NCBI RefSeq assembly: GCF_000716605.1
Contig: NZ_JNXE01000002.1
Location: 310,001-374,000, forward strand
Direction of reading: 5' to 3'
Source: Streptomyces sp. NRRL F-525
Lineage (GTDB): Bacteria; Actinomycetota; Actinomycetes; Streptomycetales; Streptomycetaceae
DNA length: 64,000 nt
Position numbers and translations under genes: made by a program. The notes beneath the pieces are model-generated. The model saw only the letters and a program-made list of their open reading frames with translations, had not been told where the DNA came from and searched no databases. Shown piece after piece: positions 1 through 8,470 of the stretch; position 1 is the stretch's first letter; each line of letters starts with the position of its first letter.

Positions 1-695
1 TGCCGAGGGCTGTGTTCCCGCCGCTGGTCTCGGCGTTGACGAACCACCCGTCGAAGCCGTACGCGGCGGCCACGGCGACGAGTTGGGCGGCCAGCGGGTA
101 GTGCCCGGCGGAGTCCTTCTGGACCAGGTCGCGGGTCCACTGGAGCTGTCCGCCGTAGGCGACGGGCGGCAGGAAGATGTTGCCGAGGACGGGGACGCCG
201 TGCCGGTGGGCGGCGTCGACGACGGGGGCGTTCGGGGCGAGGATGATGCCCTCGCCGGACGAGCCGCCCCAGAAGACGAGTTCGTCGAGGTAGGACCAGT
301 GGGTGAGGGCGTAGTAGTCGGCGGTGGCCGCGCCCTGGGAGGGGTTGCTGGACGTCGGCCCGAAGGAGACCAGGGACTGGATGCGGGCCTGCCCGGAGCG
401 GGCGGTGCTGTTCGCGGGGGGGCGGGGTGAAGCGGGCGGCCAGCGGGACCGCCGCCGCGTTGAAGGCGAGGTCCGCGTCCGAGTCGGCGGTCCAGGTCTT
501 CAGGCTGTTCCAGGTGATGCCGGTGCCGGGGGTGCCGGCGGGCAGCGAGTCCGGGTACCAGTAACTGGCGTACGGTTGCCCGGTGTTGGCGGCAGCCTGA
601 GGGGCGGCGAAGGCGGGCGTCGGCAGCTGGGGCAGGAGGGTTGCCGCCGCGCCGGCGATGAGGACGCTGCGTCTGGTGGGGCGTCCGGGGTTCAC
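1..695 (-). pseudogene. GH85 endo-beta-N-acetylglucosaminidase, 3'-partial at window edge, frameshifted
   Basis: The product would be a secreted endoglycosidase that cuts the GlcNAc-GlcNAc bond of N-glycan cores. The gene starts at GTG 695 and opens with a twin-arginine-type signal peptide (PTRRSVLIAG), then the GH85-like PYASYWYPDSL. Further on it reads SFGPTSSNPSQG, YLDELVFWGG and YGFDGWFVNAE, where DGWFVNAE resembles the GH85 active-site strand. The first part (to about position 423) and the rest are in different frames. The break is at a run of seven G at 416-422 (seven C on the coding strand), and six would restore the frame. The start overlaps the stop of the upstream gene as GTGA, so translation is probably coupled. 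It could be a true pseudogene, a sequencing error or a phase-variable tract. The family call is firm. The C-terminus lies outside the window. Confidence 0.8.
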
Positions 696-1948
696 GAGCT
701 GGTGCCTCCTTGTGGGGTGGGGAGTACCTGGTCGGGAGTGACGACTTCGGTGATGCCCCGCGCGGCGAGGTGTTCCTTGTCGTCCGCGCGCACGTCGAGG
801 ACGGTCGTCGGGCGGGCCCCATCGGCGACGAGCCGGAAGTAGGCGTCGAAGACCGGCCCGCCGGGACCGCAGCCCGAACGGGCCGACGGATCGGCGGGCA
901 CGACGAGCGCCGTGGTGCGGACGGCGGGTTCGTACACGGGCTCGCGGGCCGCCTCCGCCAACACCAACGCGATGTCCTTGGGTTGGCGGTCGTTGGTCAA
1001 CAGACCGAGCCCGTACTCGAGTTCGGGGAAGTCCGCGAGCTCGCGGGACACGTCGTGCGAGCACCACCAGGTGATGCCCCAGAGGTCGGGGCAGTCAAGG
1101 GCGTTGGCGATGGTCGCGGAGGCGAAGTCGGCCGCGTGCTCGGCGGGGACGAGCGGCTGGGGCGCGCCAACCTCCTGGAGCCAGACGGGCCGATGCGGTT
1201 CCTCGGCCCACGCCTTGCTCAACTCGACCAAGTACGCGGCATGATGCTCGGAGGGAACCGAACTACGGCCGTGTCGCTGAGCGGTGCCGTTGAAGACCCA
1301 GGAGTGCACGGCCGTCATCGCACCGCGCCGTGCGGCCTGCGCCGGGGTGAACGGCATGTCGTCCTGGTACCAGGTCGCGTCGTACTCGGCGTGCAGATGC
1401 GGCTTGCCGGGCGCACCTTCCGCACAGGCCGCGATCATCCGCTCCAGCCAGACGTCGATCTGCTCCTCCGTCGCCCGGTCGGGGTCCGGATGCGGGCCCG
1501 CCGAGAACTGGTTGACCTCGTTGCCGAGCGTCATGCCGATGAAGTTGGGGCGGTCGGCGAGAGCGGCAGCGAGCGTGCGCAGATAAGCGGCCTGGCCGTC
1601 GAGGACGTCCGGGTCGGTGAAGAGATTGCGCCGGTGCCAGGTGCGGGTCCAGGCCGGCAGGTAGTCGAAGCTGCTCAAGTGCCCTTGCAGACCATCGACG
1701 TTGACGTCGAGTCCGCGTTCACCGGCCGCGTCGACCAGCTCAACAAGCTGTTCCACGGCCTTCGTTCGGATCAAGGTCCGGTTGGGCTGGAAGTACGGCC
1801 AGAGCGGGAAGACGCGGATGTGGTCGAGGCCCAACTCGGCGATCGAGTCGAGGTCGGCGCGTACGGAGTCGAGGTCGAAGTCGAGCCAGTGGTGGAACCA
1901 CCCTTGGCTGGGCGTGTAGTTGACGCCGAAGCGCACGGCAGAAGACAT
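692..1948 (-). CDS. GH5_18-like beta-mannosidase acting on the N-glycan core (Man-beta-1,4-GlcNAc)
   Basis: This is a 418-residue protein with no signal peptide, so it probably acts in the cytoplasm on imported oligosaccharide. The start FGVNYTPSQGW, the clan-A (beta/alpha)8 pattern, the acid/base region LGNEVNQF (Glu144) and the likely nucleophile in WLQEVGAPQ (Glu259) fit GH5. Known GH5_18 enzymes from Bifidobacterium and Streptomyces cattleya hydrolyse Man-beta-1,4-GlcNAc and sit in loci with ABC importers and endoglycosidases, which is the context here. The start ATG has an AGGA element about 6 nt upstream. It lies 42 bp after the permease gene and overlaps the GH85 start by 3 bp. The subfamily is inferred from sequence style plus context. 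Another exo-acting GH5 or GH2-like role cannot be excluded. Confidence 0.72.
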   Translation of the reverse strand: MSSAVRFGVNYTPSQGWFHHWLDFDLDSVRADLDSIAELGLDHIRVFPLWPYFQPNRTLIRTKAVEQLVELVDAAGERGLDVNVDGLQGHLSSFDYLPAWTRTWHRRNLFTDPDVLDGQAAYLRTLAAALADRPNFIGMTLGNEVNQFSAGPHPDPDRATEEQIDVWLERMIAACAEGAPGKPHLHAEYDATWYQDDMPFTPAQAARRGAMTAVHSWVFNGTAQRHGRSSVPSEHHAAYLVELSKAWAEEPHRPVWLQEVGAPQPLVPAEHAADFASATIANALDCPDLWGITWWCSHDVSRELADFPELEYGLGLLTNDRQPKDIALVLAEAAREPVYEPAVRTTALVVPADPSARSGCGPGGPVFDAYFRLVADGARPTTVLDVRADDKEHLAARGITEVVTPDQVLPTPQGGTSS

Positions 1949-1990
1949 CGGGATCCTGGTTCTGTAGTGCGTACCTGAATGCGGGGAACG

Positions 1991-2889
<899 letters not shown>

Positions 2890-2893
<4 letters not shown>

Positions 2894-3777
2894 GAGTCCT
2901 CCTTCCGGTCGGCCCGCAGCACGAGCAGCATCAGGGCGACGGTGACGACGAAGACGACGACCGAGAGCGCGGAGGCGTAGCCGACCCGGCCGGTCAGGCC
3001 GGTGCCGGTGCGCTGAACGAGCATCACCAGGGTGGTGTCCTCACCGGCCGGTCCGCCGCTCGGGCCCGCCATCAGGTAGACCTCGGAGAACACCTTGAAG
3101 GCGGCGACCGAGGACAGCGCGCCCACCAGCACCATCGTGGAGCGGACGGCGGGCACGGTCACCGTGAAGAAGCGCCGCACCGCGCCCGCGCCGTCCACCG
3201 AGGCGGCCTCGTGCAGTTCGCGCGGCACGCTGGCGAGCGCGGCCAGATAAATGATCATGTAGTAGCCGAGGCCCTTCCAGACCGTGACGGCCATGGCGCT
3301 CAGCAGGAGCAGCCACTGGTCGCTGAGGAAGCCGATCTGTCCGACGCCGATCGTCTCCAACAGCGAGTTGACCAGGCCGCGTTCGTCGAGCAGCCACACC
3401 CAGATCAGCCCAACCACGACGATCGAGGCGACGACCGGCGTGTAGAAGGCGGACCGGAAGAAGGTGATGCCGGGGATGTTCTTCTGCACCAACAGGGCCA
3501 GCAGCAAAGGGAGTACGACGAGTGCGGGCACCACCCCCACGATGTACAGGGTGCTGTTGCGCAGGCCGGTCCAGAACATGTCGTCGTGCCACAGCTCGCG
3601 GAAGTTGGCGAAGCCCACGAAGTGGCCCGGGATCAGGGTGCGCCGGTCCGTGAAGGAGTTGATCACGGTGGAGGCGAAGGGGTACAGCACGAAGGCGCCG
3701 ACGATCAGCAGCCCGGGGGCGGCGAACAGCCAGGGGCTGGAGGGCAGTTGGCGCCGCACGCGGGACACGTCGGCCAT
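2890..3777 (-). CDS. ABC sugar transporter permease, MalF type (CUT1)
   Basis: This 295-residue permease pairs with the MalG-type subunit. A hydrophobic first helix lies at about residues 15-40 and the EAA loop reads HEAASVDGAGAVRRF near residue 190. It starts 7 bp after the binding-protein gene ends and overlaps the next permease by 4 bp, giving the classic order binding protein, MalF, MalG. Length and layout are normal for the family. Substrate specificity cannot be read from the permease itself and is inferred from the two glycosidase genes at the end of the operon. Confidence 0.9.
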
Positions 3778-3784
3778 GGAAACC

Positions 3785-5077
3785 TCAGCCCTCCTGCTGG
3801 AGCAGCGTGTCGCACTGCTTGACAGCGTTGTCGAGAGCCGTCTTGGGACTCTCCTTGCCCTGCAGCGCCTTGGCGACCTCGTTGCGCAGCGCGGTCTTCA
3901 TCTGCTCGCTGAACAGCACCGGCGTGTAATTGACCGCGTTCTTCAGGGACTTGGCGGCGGCGATCCGCACCCGCGTCTCGTCGGTGCCGTCCTCCTTGGT
4001 GAAGTACGGGTCGTCGAGGGAACCGGCGGTGCTCGGGAAGATGGCGACCTTCTTCGCGAACGACATCTGCTGCTGGGCATCGGTGACGTAGTGCGCGAAG
4101 GCCACGGACGCCGGGGTGTGCTTGGTCTTGGAGTTGACCATCACGCCCATCACGTACATGTTCACGTGCCCGGTGCTGGTGATCTGGTCGGTGATGCCGA
4201 TGTTCTTGTACAGGGTCGGCGCCTGCTTCTTGAAGTTGTCGAGGTCCAGGGCGCTGCCGGGGTTCATGGCGACGGCGCCGGTGAGGAACTTCTTGCCGGA
4301 CGACTCGGGGGTGGCGGTGAGCGCCTGCGAGTCGAGGGCCTTCGCGTCGTACAACTCCTTGTACTTGGTGAGGAGTTCGATGCCCTTCGCGTCGTTGAAG
4401 GCGAAGGCGGTACCGGCCTTGTTCATCAGCTCGACGCCGTAGCGGCCGAAGTCCTCGACAGTGGGGACGTTGGCGAGCGTGGCGACCTTGCCGTTCGTCT
4501 TCTTCGCCAACTGGAGGGCCTGGGCGAAGAGTTCGTCGTACGTCTTCGGCGGCTGGTCCGCGTTGAGTCCGGCCTGCTTGAAGAGGGACTTGTTGTAGAA
4601 GAGCGGGCCGGTGTTGAGGTACCAGGGGAAGGCGTAGGTGCCGGTCATGCCCGGTATCTCGTGGCTGGCCCAAGCACCCGGCAGGTACTCGCTCTTGTAC
4701 TTCGCGGCCGACTTGTCGAGGTCGAGCGCGAGGCCCGCCTTGGCGAGCGGGGCGACGAGGTCCGGGGAGACGTTGACGACGTCGGGCAGGGTGCCGCCGG
4801 CGGCGTCCGCGCTGATCTTGTCGGCGTAGCCCTCGGCGGGCTGGTCGATCCACTTCACATGCGTGCCGGGGTACTGCTTCTCGAAGCCGGAGATCACGCC
4901 CTCGAAGTACGACTTGAAGTTGGCGCGGAGGTTCCAGGTCTGGAAGGTGATGTCGCCCTCGACCTTGCCCGAGGCGTCGGTCGATCCGCCGCCGTCTCCC
5001 CCGGAACCGCAGGCGCTCAGCGGCATGAGGACGACGGCGGCGGCAGCGGCGGCGAAGGCTCTGCGGGAGATGCGCAC
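3785..5077 (-). CDS. extracellular sugar-binding lipoprotein of a CUT1 ABC importer
   Basis: This is the solute receptor of the importer, anchored to the outer face of the membrane. I chose the GTG at 5077 because AAAGGAG lies 9 nt upstream and the product begins directly with a signal sequence (SRRAFAAAAAAV) and a lipobox ending in LSAC. An in-frame ATG at 5206 would add 43 residues ahead of the signal peptide and is unlikely. The mature protein (about 405 residues) has the SBP_bac_1 fold pattern, for example ITFQTWN at the start and FPWYLNTGPLFYNKSLF in the middle. It is the first gene of the operon, so it should be the most strongly expressed. Operator-like palindromes lie 90-200 bp upstream. 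Confidence 0.9.
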   Translation of the reverse strand: MRISRRAFAAAAAAVVLMPLSACGSGGDGGGSTDASGKVEGDITFQTWNLRANFKSYFEGVISGFEKQYPGTHVKWIDQPAEGYADKISADAAGGTLPDVVNVSPDLVAPLAKAGLALDLDKSAAKYKSEYLPGAWASHEIPGMTGTYAFPWYLNTGPLFYNKSLFKQAGLNADQPPKTYDELFAQALQLAKKTNGKVATLANVPTVEDFGRYGVELMNKAGTAFAFNDAKGIELLTKYKELYDAKALDSQALTATPESSGKKFLTGAVAMNPGSALDLDNFKKQAPTLYKNIGITDQITSTGHVNMYVMGVMVNSKTKHTPASVAFAHYVTDAQQQMSFAKKVAIFPSTAGSLDDPYFTKEDGTDETRVRIAAAKSLKNAVNYTPVLFSEQMKTALRNEVAKALQGKESPKTALDNAVKQCDTLLQQEG

Positions 5078-5169
5078 GGCGAGTGGCTCCTTTGCCAGTG
5101 GGGTTGGCTGATCGTGCCGGGGCAGACCTTGCACGGTGTTCCCGGGGCCCGTCAATGGATTCCGCTCAG

Positions 5170-5202
5170 CTAAATTCATTAGTTGGCCTGATCCGGCCAA
5201 CT
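5170..5202. promoter_or_regulatory. operator-like palindromes upstream of the sugar-binding protein gene
   Basis: Two adjacent dyads lie about 90-125 bp upstream of the binding-protein start. The first is CTAAATTCATTAG (5170-5182), which shares CTAA/TTAG ends with the pair nearer the LacI gene. The second is a perfect 8-bp inverted repeat, AGTTGGCC (5181-5188) and GGCCAACT (5195-5202), with a 6-nt spacer. Likely binding sites for the divergent LacI regulator or a second factor; function inferred. Confidence 0.5.
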
Positions 5203-5242
5203 GCACTGGTCAGCGAGGTGTGTTCGCATTCTTGCGGTGGAT

Positions 5243-5284
5243 CACTAATGCGCTTTAGGGTGTGCGGACTCAAGCGCATTAGTG
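5243..5284. promoter_or_regulatory. paired LacI-type operators
   Basis: A perfect 13-bp inverted repeat, CACTAATGCGCTT (5243-5255) and AAGCGCATTAGTG (5272-5284), is separated by 16 bp. Each arm lies within a 14-bp palindrome centred on GCGC: CTAATGCGCTTTAG (5245-5258) and CTCAAGCGCATTAG (5269-5282), with centres 24 bp apart. This is the usual form of a double LacI-family operator. It lies just ahead of the LacI-type gene, so autoregulation plus control of the divergent transporter operon is expected. Confidence 0.7.
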
Positions 5285-5312
5285 CGCGGCACCGGTGGAA
5301 TGGAGTGCAGGG

Positions 5313-6356
5313 TTGTCAGGCAAGCGGTCGCCCGCGCGTCGGCCGACGATGAAGGACATCGCGCAGCGCGCCGGTGTGTCCGAGAGCGCGGTCTCCTTCG
5401 CGCTCAACGGCCGGCCCGGCGTCTCCGAGATCACCCGCGACCGGGTGCGCCGGGTCGCGGAGCAACTGGGCTGGCGGCCCAGTACGGCGGCGCGGGCGCT
5501 GTCCGGAGAGGGTGCGGCGACGGTCGGTTTCGTGCTGGCCCGGCCCGCGGACACCCTCGGCGTCGACTCCTTCTTCCTCCAACTCGTCTCGGGCATCCAG
5601 GAGATACTCGCCGAGCGCCATCTCGGACTGCTCTTCCAGATGGCCGAGGACGTCGACGACGAGTGCGCGGTGTACCGGCGCTGGTGGGCCGAACACCGCG
5701 TGGACGGCGTCCTGGTGGCCGACCCGCGTACCGCCGACCCGCGGCCCGACCTCCTCGACGAACTCGGCCTGCCCGCCGTGGTGATCGGCGGCGCACCCGA
5801 CGAACGCCACCCGGGTCTGTCGACGGTGTGGGCCGACGACGCGGGCGCGATGACCTCCGTAGTGGACGAGTTGTACGCGCGTGGCCATCGGCGGATCGTG
5901 CACATCGCCGGGCTGGCGGGCCTCGCGCACACCGAGCGCCGTATCCGCGCCCTGCGCGCCGAGGCCGCCCGCCGCGGACTGACCGAGGTGCACTCGGTGA
6001 CCACCGACTACTCGGACGCGGCCGGCGCCGCCGTCACCCGCCGGGTCCTCGAAGTCGCCGCTCCCCCAACGGCGTTGATCTACGACAACGACGTGATGGC
6101 CGTCGCCGGAGTGGCCGCCGCGACCGAACTCGGCTTCTCCGTACCGGCGGACGTGTCGGTGGTCGCCTGGGAGGACTCCGCGCTGTGCCGCATGGTCCGG
6201 CCGTGGCTGTCGGCGCTGTCCCGGGACAGTGTGGAGTTCGGCCGTACGGCGGCACGGGAGTTGACCGCCCTGCTGGACGGCGGACCGGCGCGCACGGTGC
6301 GGGTGCCGGTGCCGCGGCTGATCGAGCGGGACAGCACGGGACCGGCACGGGTATGA
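5313..6356 (+). CDS. LacI-family transcriptional repressor of the N-glycan-type sugar operon
   Basis: The N-terminal helix-turn-helix begins at TMKDIAQRAGVSESAVSFAL and is followed by the hinge and a periplasmic-binding-like sensor domain with EDSALCRMVRP near the C-terminus. About 347 residues is normal for the family. I favour TTG 5313, which has GGAG 7 nt upstream. GTG 5295 (353 aa) and ATG 5349 are alternatives that do not change the domains. It is divergent from the transporter operon, and the double palindrome between them is its likely target. The inducer is probably an imported oligosaccharide such as Man-GlcNAc (inference). Confidence 0.88.
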   Translation: MSGKRSPARRPTMKDIAQRAGVSESAVSFALNGRPGVSEITRDRVRRVAEQLGWRPSTAARALSGEGAATVGFVLARPADTLGVDSFFLQLVSGIQEILAERHLGLLFQMAEDVDDECAVYRRWWAEHRVDGVLVADPRTADPRPDLLDELGLPAVVIGGAPDERHPGLSTVWADDAGAMTSVVDELYARGHRRIVHIAGLAGLAHTERRIRALRAEAARRGLTEVHSVTTDYSDAAGAAVTRRVLEVAAPPTALIYDNDVMAVAGVAAATELGFSVPADVSVVAWEDSALCRMVRPWLSALSRDSVEFGRTAARELTALLDGGPARTVRVPVPRLIERDSTGPARV

Positions 6357-6427
6357 AAGGGGGCGTGTCCCCCGTTTCGAGGCCGAATCGCCGGACACCG
6401 CCGGGTACTTCGTGTGAGGCTTTGCCC

Positions 6428-7231
6428 ATGACCTCCGAAGACCCGCTGGCCGACCGGCTCCAGCTCGACCGGCCGCACTCCGCCCGTGTGTGGAACTTCC
6501 TCCTGGGCGGCAAGGACAACTACGCCGCCGACCGCGAGGCCGGCGAGATGATCGTCCAGATGTTCCCCGACATCGCGCTGCTCGCCCGCCTCCAACGCCG
6601 GTTCCTGGTAAAGGCGGTGCGCTATCTCGCCGAGGACGCGGGCATCCGCCAGTTCCTCGACATCGGGACCGGTCTGCCCACCGTCGACAACACGCACGAG
6701 GTCGCGCAGCGCATCGCGCCCGAGAGCCGCATCGTGTACGTCGACAACGACCCGCTGGTGCTGGTGCACGCGCAGGCGCTGCTCACCAGCACTCCGGAGG
6801 GCGCCTGCGCCTACGTCGACGCCGATGTGCGCGACCCCGAGAGGATTCTCGAAGCCGCCGCCCAGACCCTGGACTTCAGCAAGCCGATCGCGCTGACGAT
6901 GCTGGGCATCCTGGGGCAGATCCCGGACTCGGACGAGCCCGAGGCCGTCGTGGCCCGTTTCCTCGACGCGTTGCCCCCGGGCAGCTATCTCGCGCTGACC
7001 GACGGCACCGACACCAACGCGGCGCTCAACCAGGCGATTTCGGTGTACAACGCCAACTCCGCCAGCTCCTACTACCTGCGCAGCCCCGAGCGGATAGCGG
7101 AGTTCTTCGACGGCCTCGATGCCATCGAACCAGGCATCGTCCCCATTTCACGGTGGCACCCGGAGCCGGTCGACGTGGGCCGCGATCCCTCCGTCGAGAA
7201 CACGATCTGCGGCGTCGGCCGCAAGGCCTGA
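6428..7231 (+). CDS. SAM-dependent methyltransferase, DUF574/Methyltransf_19 family
   Basis: This is a 267-residue cytosolic protein. The family start DRPHSARVWNFLLGGKDNY and the glycine-rich SAM loop FLDIGTGLPT (about residues 76-85) are diagnostic of a group that is strongly expanded in Streptomyces. The substrate is unknown for nearly all members. The ATG lies 71 bp after the LacI gene. A good terminator hairpin follows the stop, so it is probably monocistronic or the tail of the lacI transcript. No link with sugar metabolism is evident from the sequence. Confidence 0.88.
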   Translation: MTSEDPLADRLQLDRPHSARVWNFLLGGKDNYAADREAGEMIVQMFPDIALLARLQRRFLVKAVRYLAEDAGIRQFLDIGTGLPTVDNTHEVAQRIAPESRIVYVDNDPLVLVHAQALLTSTPEGACAYVDADVRDPERILEAAAQTLDFSKPIALTMLGILGQIPDSDEPEAVVARFLDALPPGSYLALTDGTDTNAALNQAISVYNANSASSYYLRSPERIAEFFDGLDAIEPGIVPISRWHPEPVDVGRDPSVENTICGVGRKA

Positions 7232-7243
7232 GCGCCAACACCG

Positions 7244-7276
7244 AAGAGGGGCACCGAAGTTGCCGGTGTCCCTCTT
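7244..7276 (+). terminator. rho-independent terminator after the methyltransferase gene
   Basis: The 13-nt arm AAGAGGGGCACCG (7244-7256) pairs with CGGTGTCCCTCTT (7264-7276) with one G-T pair, a 7-nt loop and a following T-rich TTTGTCGTT. It lies 13 bp after the stop codon. Confidence 0.8.
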
Positions 7277-7296
7277 TGTCGTTCTGTGCCCTTGGG

Positions 7297-7845
7297 TCAG
7301 ATCCGGAACAGCGCCCAGACCGTCTTCCCGCCACCCGCCCGCAGGTTCCAGCCCCACGACTCGCTGAGCGCGGAGACGACTTGCAGACCGCGCCCGGACT
7401 CGGCGAACTCGTCGGGGTGGCCCTCGACAGGTATTCGATCGCTGTCGTCCGTGACGGCGCACACCGCGTACGGCAGCCGGTCCCACACCGCGAGCCACAG
7501 TGAAGGCTGCGGCTCCGCACGGGAGTTGGGCGCCCGGCCGTAGCGCAGCGCGTTGCTCACCAGTTCCGACACGGTGACCGTCACATCGTCGACGAGTTCC
7601 TCCCCGGCCCGGTCGGCGAGCGCTGCCCGGGTGAAGTCCCGTGCCACCTGGGCCGATTGGGGCATCGGCGGCACGACCAGGACGGAACAGAGGGCGGGGT
7701 CGCGCCCGTCACCGGCAGCGGGGACCAGGGTGACGGTCCGCCCGGGCTCGGGTGGGCCCACCTGATCGACGGCCCGGCACAGCCACTCCCAAGTCCCCTC
7801 GATCCGCAGGGTGTCGACCGGTCGTACGACTTGCTCTGCGGACAT
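7297..7845 (-). CDS. anti-sigma-factor-type ATP-binding protein (RsbW/HATPase_c)
   Basis: This is a 182-residue protein. After about 65 residues of weaker similarity comes a GHKL ATPase domain with the N box VTVTVSELVSNALRYG, a D-box-like AVTDDSD and the G box ESGRGLQVVSALS. Such proteins are serine kinases or antagonists of sigma or anti-anti-sigma partners. ATG 7845 has AGGGG 5 nt upstream. It is divergent from a DUF397 gene and an XRE/DUF5753 gene, a triad repeated many times in Streptomyces (the whiJ locus is the studied example). I infer that it works with that pair in a developmental switch. Confidence 0.85.
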   Translation of the reverse strand: MSAEQVVRPVDTLRIEGTWEWLCRAVDQVGPPEPGRTVTLVPAAGDGRDPALCSVLVVPPMPQSAQVARDFTRAALADRAGEELVDDVTVTVSELVSNALRYGRAPNSRAEPQPSLWLAVWDRLPYAVCAVTDDSDRIPVEGHPDEFAESGRGLQVVSALSESWGWNLRAGGGKTVWALFRI

Positions 7846-7950
7846 CGCGACCCCTGAGACCCCTGGGAGAGAACACCTGCGCGCGCTACACCTGTCCGGA
7901 GCATCGTCCTCCGCCTGCCCCTGCAAGCGCAAGTGCATCGGCAATTACCG

Positions 7951-8038
7951 CTGCAATTGCAGACGATCTTGCGAGCGGCCCACCCGAGGGCTATCGTCCT
8001 CCACATCACCAATGGGTGCAATTGAAGCTGCAATTGCA
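7951..8038. promoter_or_regulatory. triple TGCAATTG palindrome cluster between divergent regulators
   Basis: The perfect 12-bp palindrome CTGCAATTGCAG (7951-7962), TGCAATTG (8017-8024) and the 10-bp palindrome TGCAATTGCA (8029-8038) share the core CAATTG. The last two cores are 13 bp apart. They lie in the 213-bp gap between the ATPase and DUF397 genes and are A/T-rich compared with the surroundings. They are likely operators for the adjacent XRE/DUF5753 protein (inference). Confidence 0.55.
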
Positions 8039-8058
8039 TTCGATCTTCCGGGGGAGCG

Positions 8059-8310
8059 ATGAGGCCTCACATAGAGCACGCGAACGGCATGTCGGCGACC
8101 CTGCTGAGCGACGCGCAGTGGCGCAAGAGCCACCACAGCAACCCTGAAGGAAACTGCGTCGAGTTGGCCGCGCTCTCCGACGGCCAGGTCGCCGTGCGCA
8201 ACTCGCGCCATCCCGAAGGTCCGGCGCTCGTCTACACCAGTGCCGAGATCTCCGCGTTCGTCCGCGGTGTGAAGGACGGCGACTTCGACGGCCTACTCCC
8301 CGGCCGCTGA
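8059..8310 (+). CDS. DUF397 small regulatory partner protein
   Basis: This is an 83-residue protein with the DUF397 signature: WRKSHHSNPEGNCVELAAL, then VAVRNSRHPEGPALVY and a C-terminal helix. DUF397 proteins accompany XRE/DUF5753 regulators in Streptomyces and in the whiJ system modulate the DNA-binding partner. The GGGGGAG ribosome-binding site is only about 2 nt from ATG 8059, so ATG 8089 (MSATLLSD, 73 aa) is a credible alternative start. It lies 160 bp upstream of the XRE gene on the same strand. Confidence 0.85.
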   Translation: MRPHIEHANGMSATLLSDAQWRKSHHSNPEGNCVELAALSDGQVAVRNSRHPEGPALVYTSAEISAFVRGVKDGDFDGLLPGR

Positions 8311-8470
8311 GGTCAGGCAAACCCGCGGATTGGCCGGAAGGGGCCGGACACAGGCCGGCACCTTCCGGCTCCTTCACTCCCTGCAGTTATCCGGAACCTC
8401 GGTGCTACGATCCTCTCTTGAGTCCCGAAAACTTGCGGACGGTATCGGCGCGACCGCCGAGGGGATGAAC

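Noticed and set aside
83..842. Plus-strand open frames over the GH85 gene
   Set aside because: Composition is Gly/Arg-rich shadow translation of the minus-strand gene, with no motif or ribosome-binding site.
5282..7231. A 649-residue plus-strand frame reading through the LacI gene into the methyltransferase
   Set aside because: The first part is an out-of-frame shadow of the LacI gene. The methyltransferase begins at ATG 6428.
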